This document shows positions 1-6,878 of a stretch of DNA of 19,925 nucleotides, piece after piece. This stretch comes from Betaproteobacteria bacterium (lineage in GTDB: Bacteria > Pseudomonadota > Gammaproteobacteria > Burkholderiales > Burkholderiaceae_C). The translations under genes and the position numbers were made by a program. The first letter of the stretch is position 1, and every line of letters starts with the position of its first letter. The notes beneath the pieces were generated by a model. That model made no database searches and was not told the DNA's origin. It was given only the letters and a program-made list of their open reading frames with translations. Location of the stretch: contig JANXLW010000152.1 of NCBI GenBank assembly GCA_025354965.1, forward strand, positions 1 to 19,925. The letters are read 5' to 3'.

Positions 1-46
1 TCAGCAGGCTTGCGCACAGGGTAACCAAACAACCAGGGGTTTGAAA

Positions 47-122
47 TGGTGCCGATTATCGGATTCGAACTGATGACCTACCGCTTACAAGGCGGTTGCT
101 CTACCAACTGAGCTAAATCGGC
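47..122 (-). tRNA. tRNA-Thr (anticodon TGT), CCA encoded
   Basis: Read on the minus strand this is a 76-nt cloverleaf including an encoded 3' CCA. The acceptor GCCGATT pairs with AATCGGC. The D arm is GCTC/GAGC with loop AGTTGGTA. The anticodon stem ACCGC/GCGGT encloses loop CTTGTAA, giving anticodon TGT, which reads ACA (threonine). The T loop is TTCGAAT. The T stem ATCAG/CCGAT has one A-C mismatch (RNA positions 52 and 62; window base 61), where CTGAT would pair fully. It lies downstream of sspB on the same strand. The remaining bases to the left edge (1-46) hold no gene I can see. Confidence 0.96.
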
Positions 123-173
123 ACGTCTTCAAATTTTACCGGACTCCCGAAGCTTTGCAGCGAAACGCAACTG

Positions 174-701
174 CTATTTCACCCGCTTCAGGGCCGGTCT
201 GGAAGCTGCCGTGGAAGGTCGCGGCGGATCAGGTTGGTCCGTTGGATCATCACTTCTAACTTCCGTGTCGACACTGGTCAGCGAAACCCCTTTTTGATCA
301 GGCCCTCCATCGAGGACATTGGGAGGCACAGAAACCAGACTCGCGGGAGGCGTCTCAGGCAGTCGGGCAACCTGAGGACTTACCAGGGGAAACGCCATAC
401 CTTGTCCATTTTCACGCGCATAAATGGCAATGATCTGACTAACAGGCACCATGATCTCACGGGCGGTCCCGGCAAACCGGGCTTTGAACTCAATGAAGTC
501 GTTACCCAGTTTGAGCGAGGTTGTGGCATCAAAACTGATATTGAGAACAATCTCACCGTCTTTCACGTACTCGCGGGGAACTTGGACGTGCTCGTTCACC
601 GACACTGCAACATAAGGTGTAAAGCCGTTGTCCGTGCACCACTCGTAAAGTGCCCGGATCAGGTACGGACGGGTGGAAGTGGCGTCTGGAGCGTCAATCA
701 T
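174..701 (-). CDS. sspB: ClpXP protease specificity-enhancing factor SspB
   Basis: A 175-residue cytoplasmic adaptor that delivers ssrA-tagged and other substrates to ClpXP. Residues 1 to about 110 form the SspB substrate-binding domain (start MIDAPDATSTRPYLIRALYEW; core segments GEIVLNISFDATTSLKL and FIEFKARFAG). A variable acidic and proline-rich linker of about 50 residues follows. The last residues, RPALKRVK, match the C-terminal ClpX-docking tail of the family (E. coli ends RPALRVVK), so the tethering tail is present. The gene follows sspA after 15 bases on the same strand, the usual sspA-sspB pair. Identity is very likely from the start, core and tail. Confidence 0.95.
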   Translation of the reverse strand: MIDAPDATSTRPYLIRALYEWCTDNGFTPYVAVSVNEHVQVPREYVKDGEIVLNISFDATTSLKLGNDFIEFKARFAGTAREIMVPVSQIIAIYARENGQGMAFPLVSPQVARLPETPPASLVSVPPNVLDGGPDQKGVSLTSVDTEVRSDDPTDQPDPPRPSTAASRPALKRVK

Positions 702-716
702 CGGTGCCAGGCAGAA

Positions 717-1328
717 CTATTTGCGCATCACTTTTTCGGAAGGCGTCAAAGCTTCAATATAGGCCGGGCGCGAGAAGATGCGCTCAGCGTATTTGAGCAG
801 CGGTGCTGCATTTTTACTAAGATCAATACCGTAGTAATCCAGACGCCATAGCAAGGGGGCAATGGCGACATCCAGCATCGAGAAGCCGTCACCCAACATA
901 TATTTGTTCTTCAAAAATACCGGGGCGAGTTGTGTCAGACGGTCCCGGATATGGGACCGTGCCTTCTCCAAAACTTTTTCGTTGTTCTTGACGGCACGGG
1001 ACTCGAGGGTCGACACATGTACGAACAGTTCCTTCTCAAAATTGAGCAGGAACAAGCGTACTCGAGCCCGATCGACTGGATCGCCAGGCATCAACTGGGG
1101 GTGTGGAAAGCGCTCGTCAATGTACTCATTGATGATGTTCGATTCGTACAAAATCAAATCACGCTCTACCAGTATGGGCACCTGGCCGTAGGGATTCATC
1201 ACATTGATGTCTTCCGGCTTGTTGTACATGTCAACGTCGCGAATTTCGAAGTCCATGCCTTTTTCAAACAAGACGAAACGGCAACGGTGGGAAAACGGGC
1301 AGGTAGTACCTGAATACAACACCATCAT
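717..1328 (-). CDS. sspA: Stringent starvation protein A, glutathione S-transferase-like
   Basis: A 203-residue protein of the SspA/GST family, which binds RNA polymerase and alters transcription during starvation and stress. The N-terminal thioredoxin-like domain (about 1-80) starts MMVLYSGTTCPFSHRCRFVL, with C10-P-F-S where GSTs carry their active site and N-P-Y-G-Q-V-P (45-51) at the usual cis-proline turn. An all-helical GST C-terminal domain follows. The reading frame is open further upstream to 1382, but ATG 1328 fits the family start and has an AGGAG eight bases upstream; the longer N-terminus (MEWDCAQQPTL...) would read through the hairpin between petC and sspA. It is followed by sspB. 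Confidence 0.95.
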   Translation of the reverse strand: MMVLYSGTTCPFSHRCRFVLFEKGMDFEIRDVDMYNKPEDINVMNPYGQVPILVERDLILYESNIINEYIDERFPHPQLMPGDPVDRARVRLFLLNFEKELFVHVSTLESRAVKNNEKVLEKARSHIRDRLTQLAPVFLKNKYMLGDGFSMLDVAIAPLLWRLDYYGIDLSKNAAPLLKYAERIFSRPAYIEALTPSEKVMRK

Positions 1329-1340
1329 GGTGGGAACTCC

Positions 1341-1378
1341 TAAAAATGAAAGAGTGGGTTGCTGCGCGCAATCCCACT
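1341..1378 (-). terminator. Hairpin with T-rich tail between petC and sspA (terminator or attenuator)
   Basis: On the minus strand AGTGGG-A-TTGC pairs with GCAA-CCCACT around a five-base loop GCGCA: ten base pairs with a single bulged A. CTTTCATTTTTA follows at once. This is the form of a rho-independent terminator ending the petABC transcript. The T tail ends only a few bases before the sspA ribosome binding site, so a promoter for sspA would have to lie upstream of the hairpin, or some readthrough must occur. Termination itself is inferred. Confidence 0.55.
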
Positions 1379-1431
1379 CCAAAATGCCCGAACCACCCTC
1401 TGCAGAGCGTAGCCCAGACTATTGGTAAGCG

Positions 1432-2205
1432 CTACTTTATGTCTTTCCAGTAGGCAGCGTTAAGTCGCCACGCGAAAAGTGTGAGCACACCAAGGAACAA
1501 TAAAACCCAGACGCCGACACGAACACGCGTATTTTGAACCGGCTCGCTCATCCATTGCAAGTAGCCAACCAGGTCACCTATGGCCTGGTCATATTGAAGA
1601 GGTGTCATGCTGCCAGGCGTAATTTGCTCCCAGCCTTTGAATACATGAATTGCTTCGCCATGCTCCTTGGCTTCTTCATAGACCGGGCGGCGCGCACCCT
1701 GCAGTTCCCACAGCACATGAGGCATGCCCACATTGGGAAACACGAGGTTATTCCAGCCAGTGGGTTTGTCCTCGTCTTGGTAGAAGGTCCGCATATAGGT
1801 GTACAAATAGTCAGCACCCGATCCACCGGCACCAGCGCGCGAGCGGGCAATGACGGTGAGGTCGGGTGGATTGACCCCAAACCAGGCTTTAGCCTGCTGG
1901 GGATCAATGGCTGACTTCATGGTTTCGCCAATCTTGGCGTTGGTCACCAGCAGGTTGTCCCTGATTTGTGCCTGGGTCAAACCAATATCCTGCAAGCGGT
2001 TAAAACGCATGTAGGCCGCAGAGTGGCAATTCAGACAATAGTTGACAAACAGCTTGGCGCCATTTTGCAGGGCTGCCATGTCATTGGTCTTGTTGGGCGC
2101 CTTGTCCCAGGCCGGACCACCGACGTTGGCTTGTGCACCCAGTAGCAAACCCATCGCCAGCATCAAACCGAGAATAGATTTTTTTGTGAAATCGATGGTT
2201 TTCAT
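1432..2205 (-). CDS. petC: Ubiquinol-cytochrome c reductase, cytochrome c1 subunit
   Basis: A 257-residue membrane-anchored c-type cytochrome of the bc1 complex, which passes electrons from the Rieske centre to soluble cytochrome c at the periplasmic face. Residues 8-27 form a Sec-type signal ending near AQA. Heme attachment is C57-L-N-C60-H61. The segment FPNVGMPHVLWELQG holds the likely axial methionine. A C-terminal membrane helix (VWVLLFLGVLTLFAWRL) precedes the basic tail WKDIK and anchors the protein. Start ATG 2205 has GGAGAGGAAA just upstream. It is the last gene of petABC, 15 bases after petB. Confidence 0.97.
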   Translation of the reverse strand: MKTIDFTKKSILGLMLAMGLLLGAQANVGGPAWDKAPNKTNDMAALQNGAKLFVNYCLNCHSAAYMRFNRLQDIGLTQAQIRDNLLVTNAKIGETMKSAIDPQQAKAWFGVNPPDLTVIARSRAGAGGSGADYLYTYMRTFYQDEDKPTGWNNLVFPNVGMPHVLWELQGARRPVYEEAKEHGEAIHVFKGWEQITPGSMTPLQYDQAIGDLVGYLQWMSEPVQNTRVRVGVWVLLFLGVLTLFAWRLNAAYWKDIK

Positions 2206-2220
2206 ATTTTCCTCTCCAGT

Positions 2221-3621
2221 TCAATGCGCCGAGAAGGTGACGCGGTCCGGCACCGGCTTGGTCTTTCCGATACGACTCCACCAGGGCATCAGAATAAAAA
2301 AACCAAAATAAAACAGGGTTCCAATCTGCGCGATACGACTGCTAATGAGGGATACCGGCTGCGTGCCCAGGTAGCCCAGTACTACAAAGTCGATAACAAA
2401 AATCGCATACAAATATTTGTGCCAGTCCGGGCGGTAGCGGATCGACTTGACCGGGCTGTTGTCCAGCCACGGCAAGAAAAACAGAATGACAACGCCGCCG
2501 CCCATGGAGACCACGCCCCAGAATTTTGCATCGATCGAAATCATCATGGCCACAACAGCCAGCGCCGCCACCACGATCACTCCTTTAAACAAGTTGGGCA
2601 TCTTCACTTTGGTCACGGCCAGCACGCTACCCGCCAGCACACAAGCAATAAGTGCGTACATCATTTCACTGGTGACGGCACGCAGCAAGGAGTAGTACGG
2701 CGTGAAATACCAGACCGGGGCGATGTGCAATGGCGTCTGGAAAGGGTTGGCCGGAATGAAGTTGTTGTATTCGAGGAAATAGCCGCCCATCTCTGGCGCA
2801 AAGAAAACGATGGCCGTGAACACCATCAGGAATACGCAGACCGCAAACACGTCATGCACCGAGTAGTAGGGATGAAAAGGAATGCCGTCCAGCGGGATAC
2901 CGTTGGCATCCTTGGTTGCCTTGATCTCGATACCGTCCGGGTTGTTGGAGCCGACTTCATGCAAGGCGATGATGTGTGCGACCACCAGACCCAGCAGCAC
3001 CAGTGGCACGGCAATCACGTGAAAACTGAAAAAGCGGTTTAAAGTGGCGTCACCGACCACAAAGTCACCCCGAATCCACAAGGACAAATCAGGGCCAATA
3101 AAGGGGATTGCAGAGAACAAATTCACGATCACCTGGGCGCCCCAGTAACTCATCTGACCCCAAGGCAGTAAATACCCCATGAAGGCCTCGGCCATCAACG
3201 CCAGGAATATGGCGCAACCAAAAATCCAGATCAATTCACGGGGCTTGCGGTAGCTGCCATAGATCAGGCCCCGGTACATGTGAAGATACACCATCAGGAA
3301 GAAGGCGGACGCACCGGTGGAATGCATGTAGCGAATCAACCAGCCCCAGGGCACGTCGCGCATGATGTACTCGACCGAGCCGAATGCCAGCGCGGCATCC
3401 GGTTTGTAGTGCATCGTCAGAAAGATGCCGGTAACAATCTGCAGCACCAGCACCAATAACGAGAGTGAACCAAAAACGTACCAGATATTGAAATTCTTTG
3501 GTGCGTAATACTCGCTCATGTGCTCCTTGAAGAGCTTGGTCAACGGGAAGCGGTTGTCGACCCAGTTGAGCAGTTTTTGAGCCGCAGGCGCGTTGGGGGA
3601 AATTTCGTGGAATTTAGCCAT
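2221..3621 (-). CDS. petB: Ubiquinol-cytochrome c reductase, cytochrome b subunit
   Basis: A 466-residue integral membrane protein that holds both b hemes and the quinol-oxidising (Qo) and quinone-reducing (Qi) sites of the bc1 complex. Likely heme ligands are H100 and H114 in helix B and H201 and H216 in helix D. The first pair is 14 residues apart and the second 15, where mitochondrial-type proteins have 14. The Qo-site loop reads PVWY (302-305) instead of the common PEWY. Further family segments are WGQMSYWGAQVI (about 154-165) and HEVGSNNPDGIEI (221-233). The extended C-terminus adds several hydrophobic helices. The start has AAGGA upstream, 11 bases after the petA stop. Confidence 0.97.
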   Translation of the reverse strand: MAKFHEISPNAPAAQKLLNWVDNRFPLTKLFKEHMSEYYAPKNFNIWYVFGSLSLLVLVLQIVTGIFLTMHYKPDAALAFGSVEYIMRDVPWGWLIRYMHSTGASAFFLMVYLHMYRGLIYGSYRKPRELIWIFGCAIFLALMAEAFMGYLLPWGQMSYWGAQVIVNLFSAIPFIGPDLSLWIRGDFVVGDATLNRFFSFHVIAVPLVLLGLVVAHIIALHEVGSNNPDGIEIKATKDANGIPLDGIPFHPYYSVHDVFAVCVFLMVFTAIVFFAPEMGGYFLEYNNFIPANPFQTPLHIAPVWYFTPYYSLLRAVTSEMMYALIACVLAGSVLAVTKVKMPNLFKGVIVVAALAVVAMMISIDAKFWGVVSMGGGVVILFFLPWLDNSPVKSIRYRPDWHKYLYAIFVIDFVVLGYLGTQPVSLISSRIAQIGTLFYFGFFILMPWWSRIGKTKPVPDRVTFSAH

Positions 3622-3632
3622 GTTGTTGGTCC

Positions 3633-4247
3633 TTAGGCTTGCCTGTCTTCACCAATGAGCAACTTGGTGTCGGAGAGATACATATGGGGTGGTATTTCAA
3701 GGTTATCAGGCGCCGGCTTGTTCTTGTAGACGCGGCCAGCCAAATCAAAGGTGGAACCATGGCAAGGGCAGAAGAAGCCGCCCTGCCAGTCATCCGGCAA
3801 AGAGGGCTGGGCACCAGTCTGAAATTTGTCCGATGGCGAGCATCCCAAGTGGGTGCAGATACCGACGGCAACCAGGTATTCGGGCTTGATGGAACGGGCT
3901 TCATTGCGGGCGTACGCCGGCGCCTGTTCGGCCGGTTTGCGCTCGGATTTTGGGTCGGCCAATTGCGCGTCAAGTTTGGGCAGGGCAGCCAGTTGCTCTG
4001 GTGTGCGACGCAAAATCCACACCGGTTTGCCACGCCATTCCACCGTCATCTTCTCGCCCGGCTTGAGCGCCGAGATATCTGCTTCTACCGCAGCGCCAGC
4101 CGCCTTGGCTCTTTCAGAAGGCTGAAAGCTGCTGACAAAGGGGACGGCAGCGGCGATACCACCTACGGCACCGGCGCAACTGGTGGCTATCAGCCAAGTT
4201 CGCTTGCTGGCGTCGAACTGGCCACTATCGGCAAGGGTTTCACTCAT
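3633..4247 (-). CDS. petA: Ubiquinol-cytochrome c reductase, Rieske iron-sulfur subunit
   Basis: A 204-residue [2Fe-2S] protein that takes an electron from ubiquinol at the Qo site and passes it to cytochrome c1. Cluster motifs are C131-T-H133-L-G-C136 and C160-P-C162-H163-G-S: ligands C131, H133, C160 and H163, with disulfide C136-C162. One N-terminal membrane helix (about 18-40) follows SKRTWLIAT, a KR rather than RR form of a Tat signal. The frame is open to a TTG at 4259, but ATG 4247 has GAGG seven bases upstream and gives the usual start MSETLADSG. It is first in petABC, divergent from mscL. Confidence 0.96.
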   Translation of the reverse strand: MSETLADSGQFDASKRTWLIATSCAGAVGGIAAAVPFVSSFQPSERAKAAGAAVEADISALKPGEKMTVEWRGKPVWILRRTPEQLAALPKLDAQLADPKSERKPAEQAPAYARNEARSIKPEYLVAVGICTHLGCSPSDKFQTGAQPSLPDDWQGGFFCPCHGSTFDLAGRVYKNKPAPDNLEIPPHMYLSDTKLLIGEDRQA

Positions 4248-4290
4248 GGGAATCCTCAATGAAAGACGTCACTATTGGGGTTAACAGACG

Positions 4291-4319
4291 ATTGTAACTG
4301 ACCGATAGACCGAACTCAG
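4291..4319 (-). promoter_or_regulatory. Candidate sigma-70 promoter for petABC
   Basis: In the 157-base gap between the petA and mscL starts, the minus strand carries TACAAT (4296-4291), which matches the -10 consensus at five of six positions. Seventeen bases upstream of it is CTGAGT (4319-4314), a weak -35 with three matches. Transcription would start near 4284, about 37 bases before the petA ATG. This was found by eye only. The mscL promoter must lie in the same gap, but no hexamer pair there convinced me. Confidence 0.35.
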
Positions 4320-4404
4320 GACGGCGTTTGCACACGAAACTTGCCCAAAATCACTATTTTCGGCAATACTTCAGCCGTCTAATTCAACAAACGAGGTTTA
4401 TTAC

Positions 4405-4833
4405 ATGGGAATGGTGCAGGAATTCAAAGAGTTTGCGGTCAAAGGCAACGTTATGGACCTCGCAGTAGGTGTCATCATTGGCGGCGCTTTCGGCAAGATC
4501 GTCGACTCAGTGGTCAGTGACTTGGTGATGCCCCTGATTGGTGCGATTGTTGGAAAAATTGATTTTACGAACCTGTTTGTCGTGCTGGGACAAGCGCCAG
4601 CGGGAACCGCCATGACATTGGATGCCCTGAAAAAGGCCGGCGTCCCGGTATTTGCTTACGGCAACTTCATCACAGTGGCCGTCAACTTTGCGATCCTGGC
4701 ATTCATTATTTTCATGATGGTCAAACAAATCAACCGCCTGAAGAAGAACACCCCGCCGGCGCCGGTGGCCGTCGCTGCAACTACTGAAGACGTATTGCTG
4801 TTGCGCGAGATCCGCGACAGCCTTAAAAAGTAG
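4405..4833 (+). CDS. mscL: Large-conductance mechanosensitive channel MscL
   Basis: A 142-residue inner-membrane protein that forms the pentameric pressure-release valve opened by membrane tension in hypo-osmotic shock. The amphipathic N-terminus (MGMVQEFKEFAVKGNVMDLA) leads into TM1 with the glycine-rich pore segment GVIIGGAFGKIV, then a periplasmic loop, TM2 (about FITVAVNFAILAFIIFMMV) and a charged cytoplasmic helix ending LLLREIRDSLKK. Length and motifs are normal for the family. An ACGAGG ribosome binding site lies upstream. It stands alone on the plus strand. Its last 11 bases overlap the end of convergent pdxA, so no intergenic terminator fits between them. Confidence 0.97.
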   Translation: MGMVQEFKEFAVKGNVMDLAVGVIIGGAFGKIVDSVVSDLVMPLIGAIVGKIDFTNLFVVLGQAPAGTAMTLDALKKAGVPVFAYGNFITVAVNFAILAFIIFMMVKQINRLKKNTPPAPVAVAATTEDVLLLREIRDSLKK

Positions 4834-5872
4834 CGTCACACAATTGGCGCGCCATTCGGATCGCCTCGATCAGACTTGATGGATCGGCCTTTCCGGTTCC
4901 AGCAATATCAAATGCGGTGCCATGATCAGGACTGGTTCGCACCAGTTGCAAGCCCAGCGTCACATTGACGCCCTTTTCAATGCCAAGGTACTTCACCGGA
5001 ATCAAACCCTGGTCGTGGTACATCGCCACCACAACGTCAAATTCATCGGGCTTGCCGTTGCTGGCGCGCGCGCGCATGAAAAGCGTGTCCGGCGCAAATG
5101 GGCCACTGACCTGCAATCCCTGCAGGCGCGCTGTCATGATGGCCGGTGCAATCACATCAAGTTCTTCGCGGCCAAACAGACCGCCCTCTCCGGCGTGCGG
5201 ATTCAGCCCTGCTACGCCAATGCGCGGTGCTCGTCCCAGCATGGTGCTGAGCGACTCATGTGTAATACGAAGGGTCTGCAACACACTGGAAAAAGTGACG
5301 GCATCAATTGCCTCGCGCAAAGACACATGAATGCTCACCAACACGACGCGCAACTGCTCATTCGCCAGCATCATGCGCACCGGCATGTCGGCCAGCGATT
5401 TTTTAGCGTGCGCAGCCGCCAGCGCCTGCAACATTTCCGTGTGACCGGGATAGCGCGAATGAGGCTCACCAGCCAACGCCAGAGCCGCCTTGTTGAGCGG
5501 TGCGGTCACCAGCGCCGCTGCTTCTCCGCGCAAAGCGGACTGCGCCGCCCAAACCACGCATTCGGCTGCCAGTCTGCCAGCGTCGGCGTTCAAACGCCCG
5601 AACTGCAAGGCTGCTGGCAGGGACCCGACCTGCAACACTGGCAGACAGCGCGGCGGCATGTTCAATGCCTCGGCCGGCGCTTCGATCAGGGCTACAGCAA
5701 GTGGTATCTGATCAGGGCTGATAAGTTGAGCGGCACGTCGCATGGTCGCCACGTCGCCCACCACAAAACAGTCCCCGGTAACGTCTGGCGCATGTCGATA
5801 CGCCTTGGCAATGATCTCAGGTCCGATTCCGGCTGGATCACCGAGCGTGATGGCAATCGGTTTTTTCATCAT
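4823..5872 (-). CDS. pdxA: 4-hydroxythreonine-4-phosphate dehydrogenase
   Basis: A 349-residue cytoplasmic enzyme of the DXP-dependent vitamin B6 pathway. It oxidises 4-phosphooxy-threonine with NAD(P)+, giving the product that PdxJ uses to make pyridoxine 5'-phosphate. Near the start is LGDPAGIGPEII. Metal ligands are H182 (SIHVSLREAI), H226 (NPHAGEGGLFGREE) and H286 (MYHDQGLIPVKY). GHTEML and TSPDHGTAFDIAG are also present. Start choice: ATG 5872 overlaps the Nif3 stop by one base (TGATG), which suggests coupled translation; ATG 5869 is possible and the in-frame TTG at 5875 less so. It is slightly longer than the roughly 330 residues I recall for E. coli. The 3' end overlaps mscL. Confidence 0.95.
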   Translation of the reverse strand: MMKKPIAITLGDPAGIGPEIIAKAYRHAPDVTGDCFVVGDVATMRRAAQLISPDQIPLAVALIEAPAEALNMPPRCLPVLQVGSLPAALQFGRLNADAGRLAAECVVWAAQSALRGEAAALVTAPLNKAALALAGEPHSRYPGHTEMLQALAAAHAKKSLADMPVRMMLANEQLRVVLVSIHVSLREAIDAVTFSSVLQTLRITHESLSTMLGRAPRIGVAGLNPHAGEGGLFGREELDVIAPAIMTARLQGLQVSGPFAPDTLFMRARASNGKPDEFDVVVAMYHDQGLIPVKYLGIEKGVNVTLGLQLVRTSPDHGTAFDIAGTGKADPSSLIEAIRMARQLCDATF

Positions 5873-6630
5873 CAAGCCGGATTATCTATGTCAACAAATT
5901 CGTGCAACAAACCCAGCTGTGCCGCCACATGCGCCGCCACCGCCGGAGCTCCATAGCGTTCGCTGGCGTGATGCCCACAGGCCAGATAGGCGACGCCACA
6001 TTCGCGCGCATAGTGGGCCTGCGGTTCTGAAATTTCGCCGGTGATGAAGGCGTCGGCTCCAGCAGCAATAGCGGCCTCAAAGTAGCTCTGTCCGCCGCCG
6101 CTGCACCAGGCTACCTTTTTGATAGGGCGTGACGCAACGTTGACCAGCGCCACCGCCCGACTTAGCCGATGCTTCAGGTGCTGTGCGAGGATGTCCGCAT
6201 TTTCGAAAACACCATCATCAATCCGGTCGCCCAGAAAACCCAGCTCCTGTTCACCGAAACGGGCTGTTGCTCTCAAACCCAGCTTCAATCCGAGCTGCGC
6301 GTTATTACCCAGTTCCGGGTGCGCGTCCAGCGGAAGATGGTAAGCGAACAGGTTGATGTCGTGCGCCAGCAGGAGCGCAAGGCGTTGCTTCATCCAGCCC
6401 GTAACAGACCGGTCCTGACCGCGCCAAAAGAGACCATGATGCACAAAAATCGCGTCAGCCTGGAGCGCAATGGCGGCTTCAATCAACGCCCGGCTGGCGG
6501 TTACGCCGGAGACTATTTTGCTCACGGTTGCGGCGCCCTCCACCTGCAAGCCGTTGGGTCCGTAGTCGCGAAAATTCTCGGGCTGTAGCAGCGTATCAAA
6601 AGTCTGCAAAAGCTGCGTGCGGTGCGTCAT
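5872..6630 (-). CDS. Nif3-family dinuclear metal-binding protein (YbgI-like)
   Basis: A 252-residue protein of the Nif3/YbgI (DUF34) family, toroidal hexamers with a two-metal site per subunit whose biochemical role is unsettled. Metal-site motifs are present: H64-H65 in IFVHHGLFWRG, H98/D102/H104 in AYHLPLDAHPE, and GHHASERYG near the C-terminus with the closing His and Glu. PNGLQVEG (25-32) is also typical. Length fits the short bacterial form without the extra inserted domain. It lies upstream of pdxA with a TGATG overlap, so the two are probably co-transcribed. The ribosome binding site is weak. The family is clear; a specific function should not be assigned. Confidence 0.93.
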   Translation of the reverse strand: MTHRTQLLQTFDTLLQPENFRDYGPNGLQVEGAATVSKIVSGVTASRALIEAAIALQADAIFVHHGLFWRGQDRSVTGWMKQRLALLLAHDINLFAYHLPLDAHPELGNNAQLGLKLGLRATARFGEQELGFLGDRIDDGVFENADILAQHLKHRLSRAVALVNVASRPIKKVAWCSGGGQSYFEAAIAAGADAFITGEISEPQAHYARECGVAYLACGHHASERYGAPAVAAHVAAQLGLLHEFVDIDNPA

Positions 6631-6790
6631 AGTTGCAATGAAAAAATCCAGTCAGTTGAAGACAAAGACAACCGGCCCGCTGGTCGGCGCTCGGCGCTGC
6701 CAAGCCTCAAGCATATTTGAGAGTCGAGCATGCCACATTGTCAACGAGTATTTGAAGCGCCCCGCGCGCCTCGCATTAAAATCCCTGCCG

Positions 6791-6819
6791 CTGCCGGGTC
6801 TCTGCTCGACGCCTACAAT
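6791..6819 (+). promoter_or_regulatory. Candidate promoter for the DegS-like protease gene
   Basis: The 248-base gap 6631-6878 separates two divergent genes. On the plus strand TACAAT (6814-6819, five of six matches to the -10 consensus) follows CTGCCG (6791-6796, three of six matches to the -35) at 17 bases. The start would be near 6826, leaving a leader of about 50 bases. A second, weaker pair is TTGAAG (6752-6757) with ATTAAA (6775-6780). Found by eye. Nothing else is recognisable in this gap except the hairpin at 6856-6868. Confidence 0.3.
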
Positions 6820-6855
6820 TTGCGGGCTCTGCTACGATTCATCCACTGACCGAGA

Positions 6856-6868
6856 GGGCGTGTCGCCC
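6856..6868 (+). promoter_or_regulatory. Small GC hairpin just upstream of the DegS-like start codon
   Basis: GGGCG-TGT-CGCCC is a perfect five-base-pair stem with a three-base loop that ends ten bases before the ATG at 6879. It is followed by CAAAATTTTC, so no purine-rich Shine-Dalgarno sequence is visible where one would normally sit. It may affect translation initiation; a role as a terminator is less likely so close to the start. The pairing is seen directly and the function is inferred. Confidence 0.35.
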
Positions 6869-6878
6869 CAAAATTTTC

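Noticed and set aside
1..122. tRNA-Thr as an integration site for a mobile element
   Set aside because: tRNA 3' ends are frequent attachment sites, but only 46 bases lie beyond it and no integrase or repeat of the tRNA end is visible in the window.
234..851. Open frame of 205 codons on the plus strand opposite sspB and sspA
   Set aside because: It lies wholly antisense to two well-recognised genes, has Arg/His-rich composition typical of a shadow frame, and shows no motif.
1329..1382. Upstream extension of sspA to ATG 1382
   Set aside because: The added 18 residues are not part of the family, and the extension runs through the hairpin at 1353-1378; ATG 1328 has a good ribosome binding site.
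2224..3042. 272-codon plus-strand frame opposite petB
   Set aside because: Antisense to the conserved cytochrome b gene; His/Arg/Gln-rich composition with no domain, as expected from the complement of a membrane-protein gene.
4922..5956. 344-codon plus-strand frame opposite pdxA
   Set aside because: Antisense shadow of a gene with all catalytic motifs; no ribosome binding site or recognisable fold.
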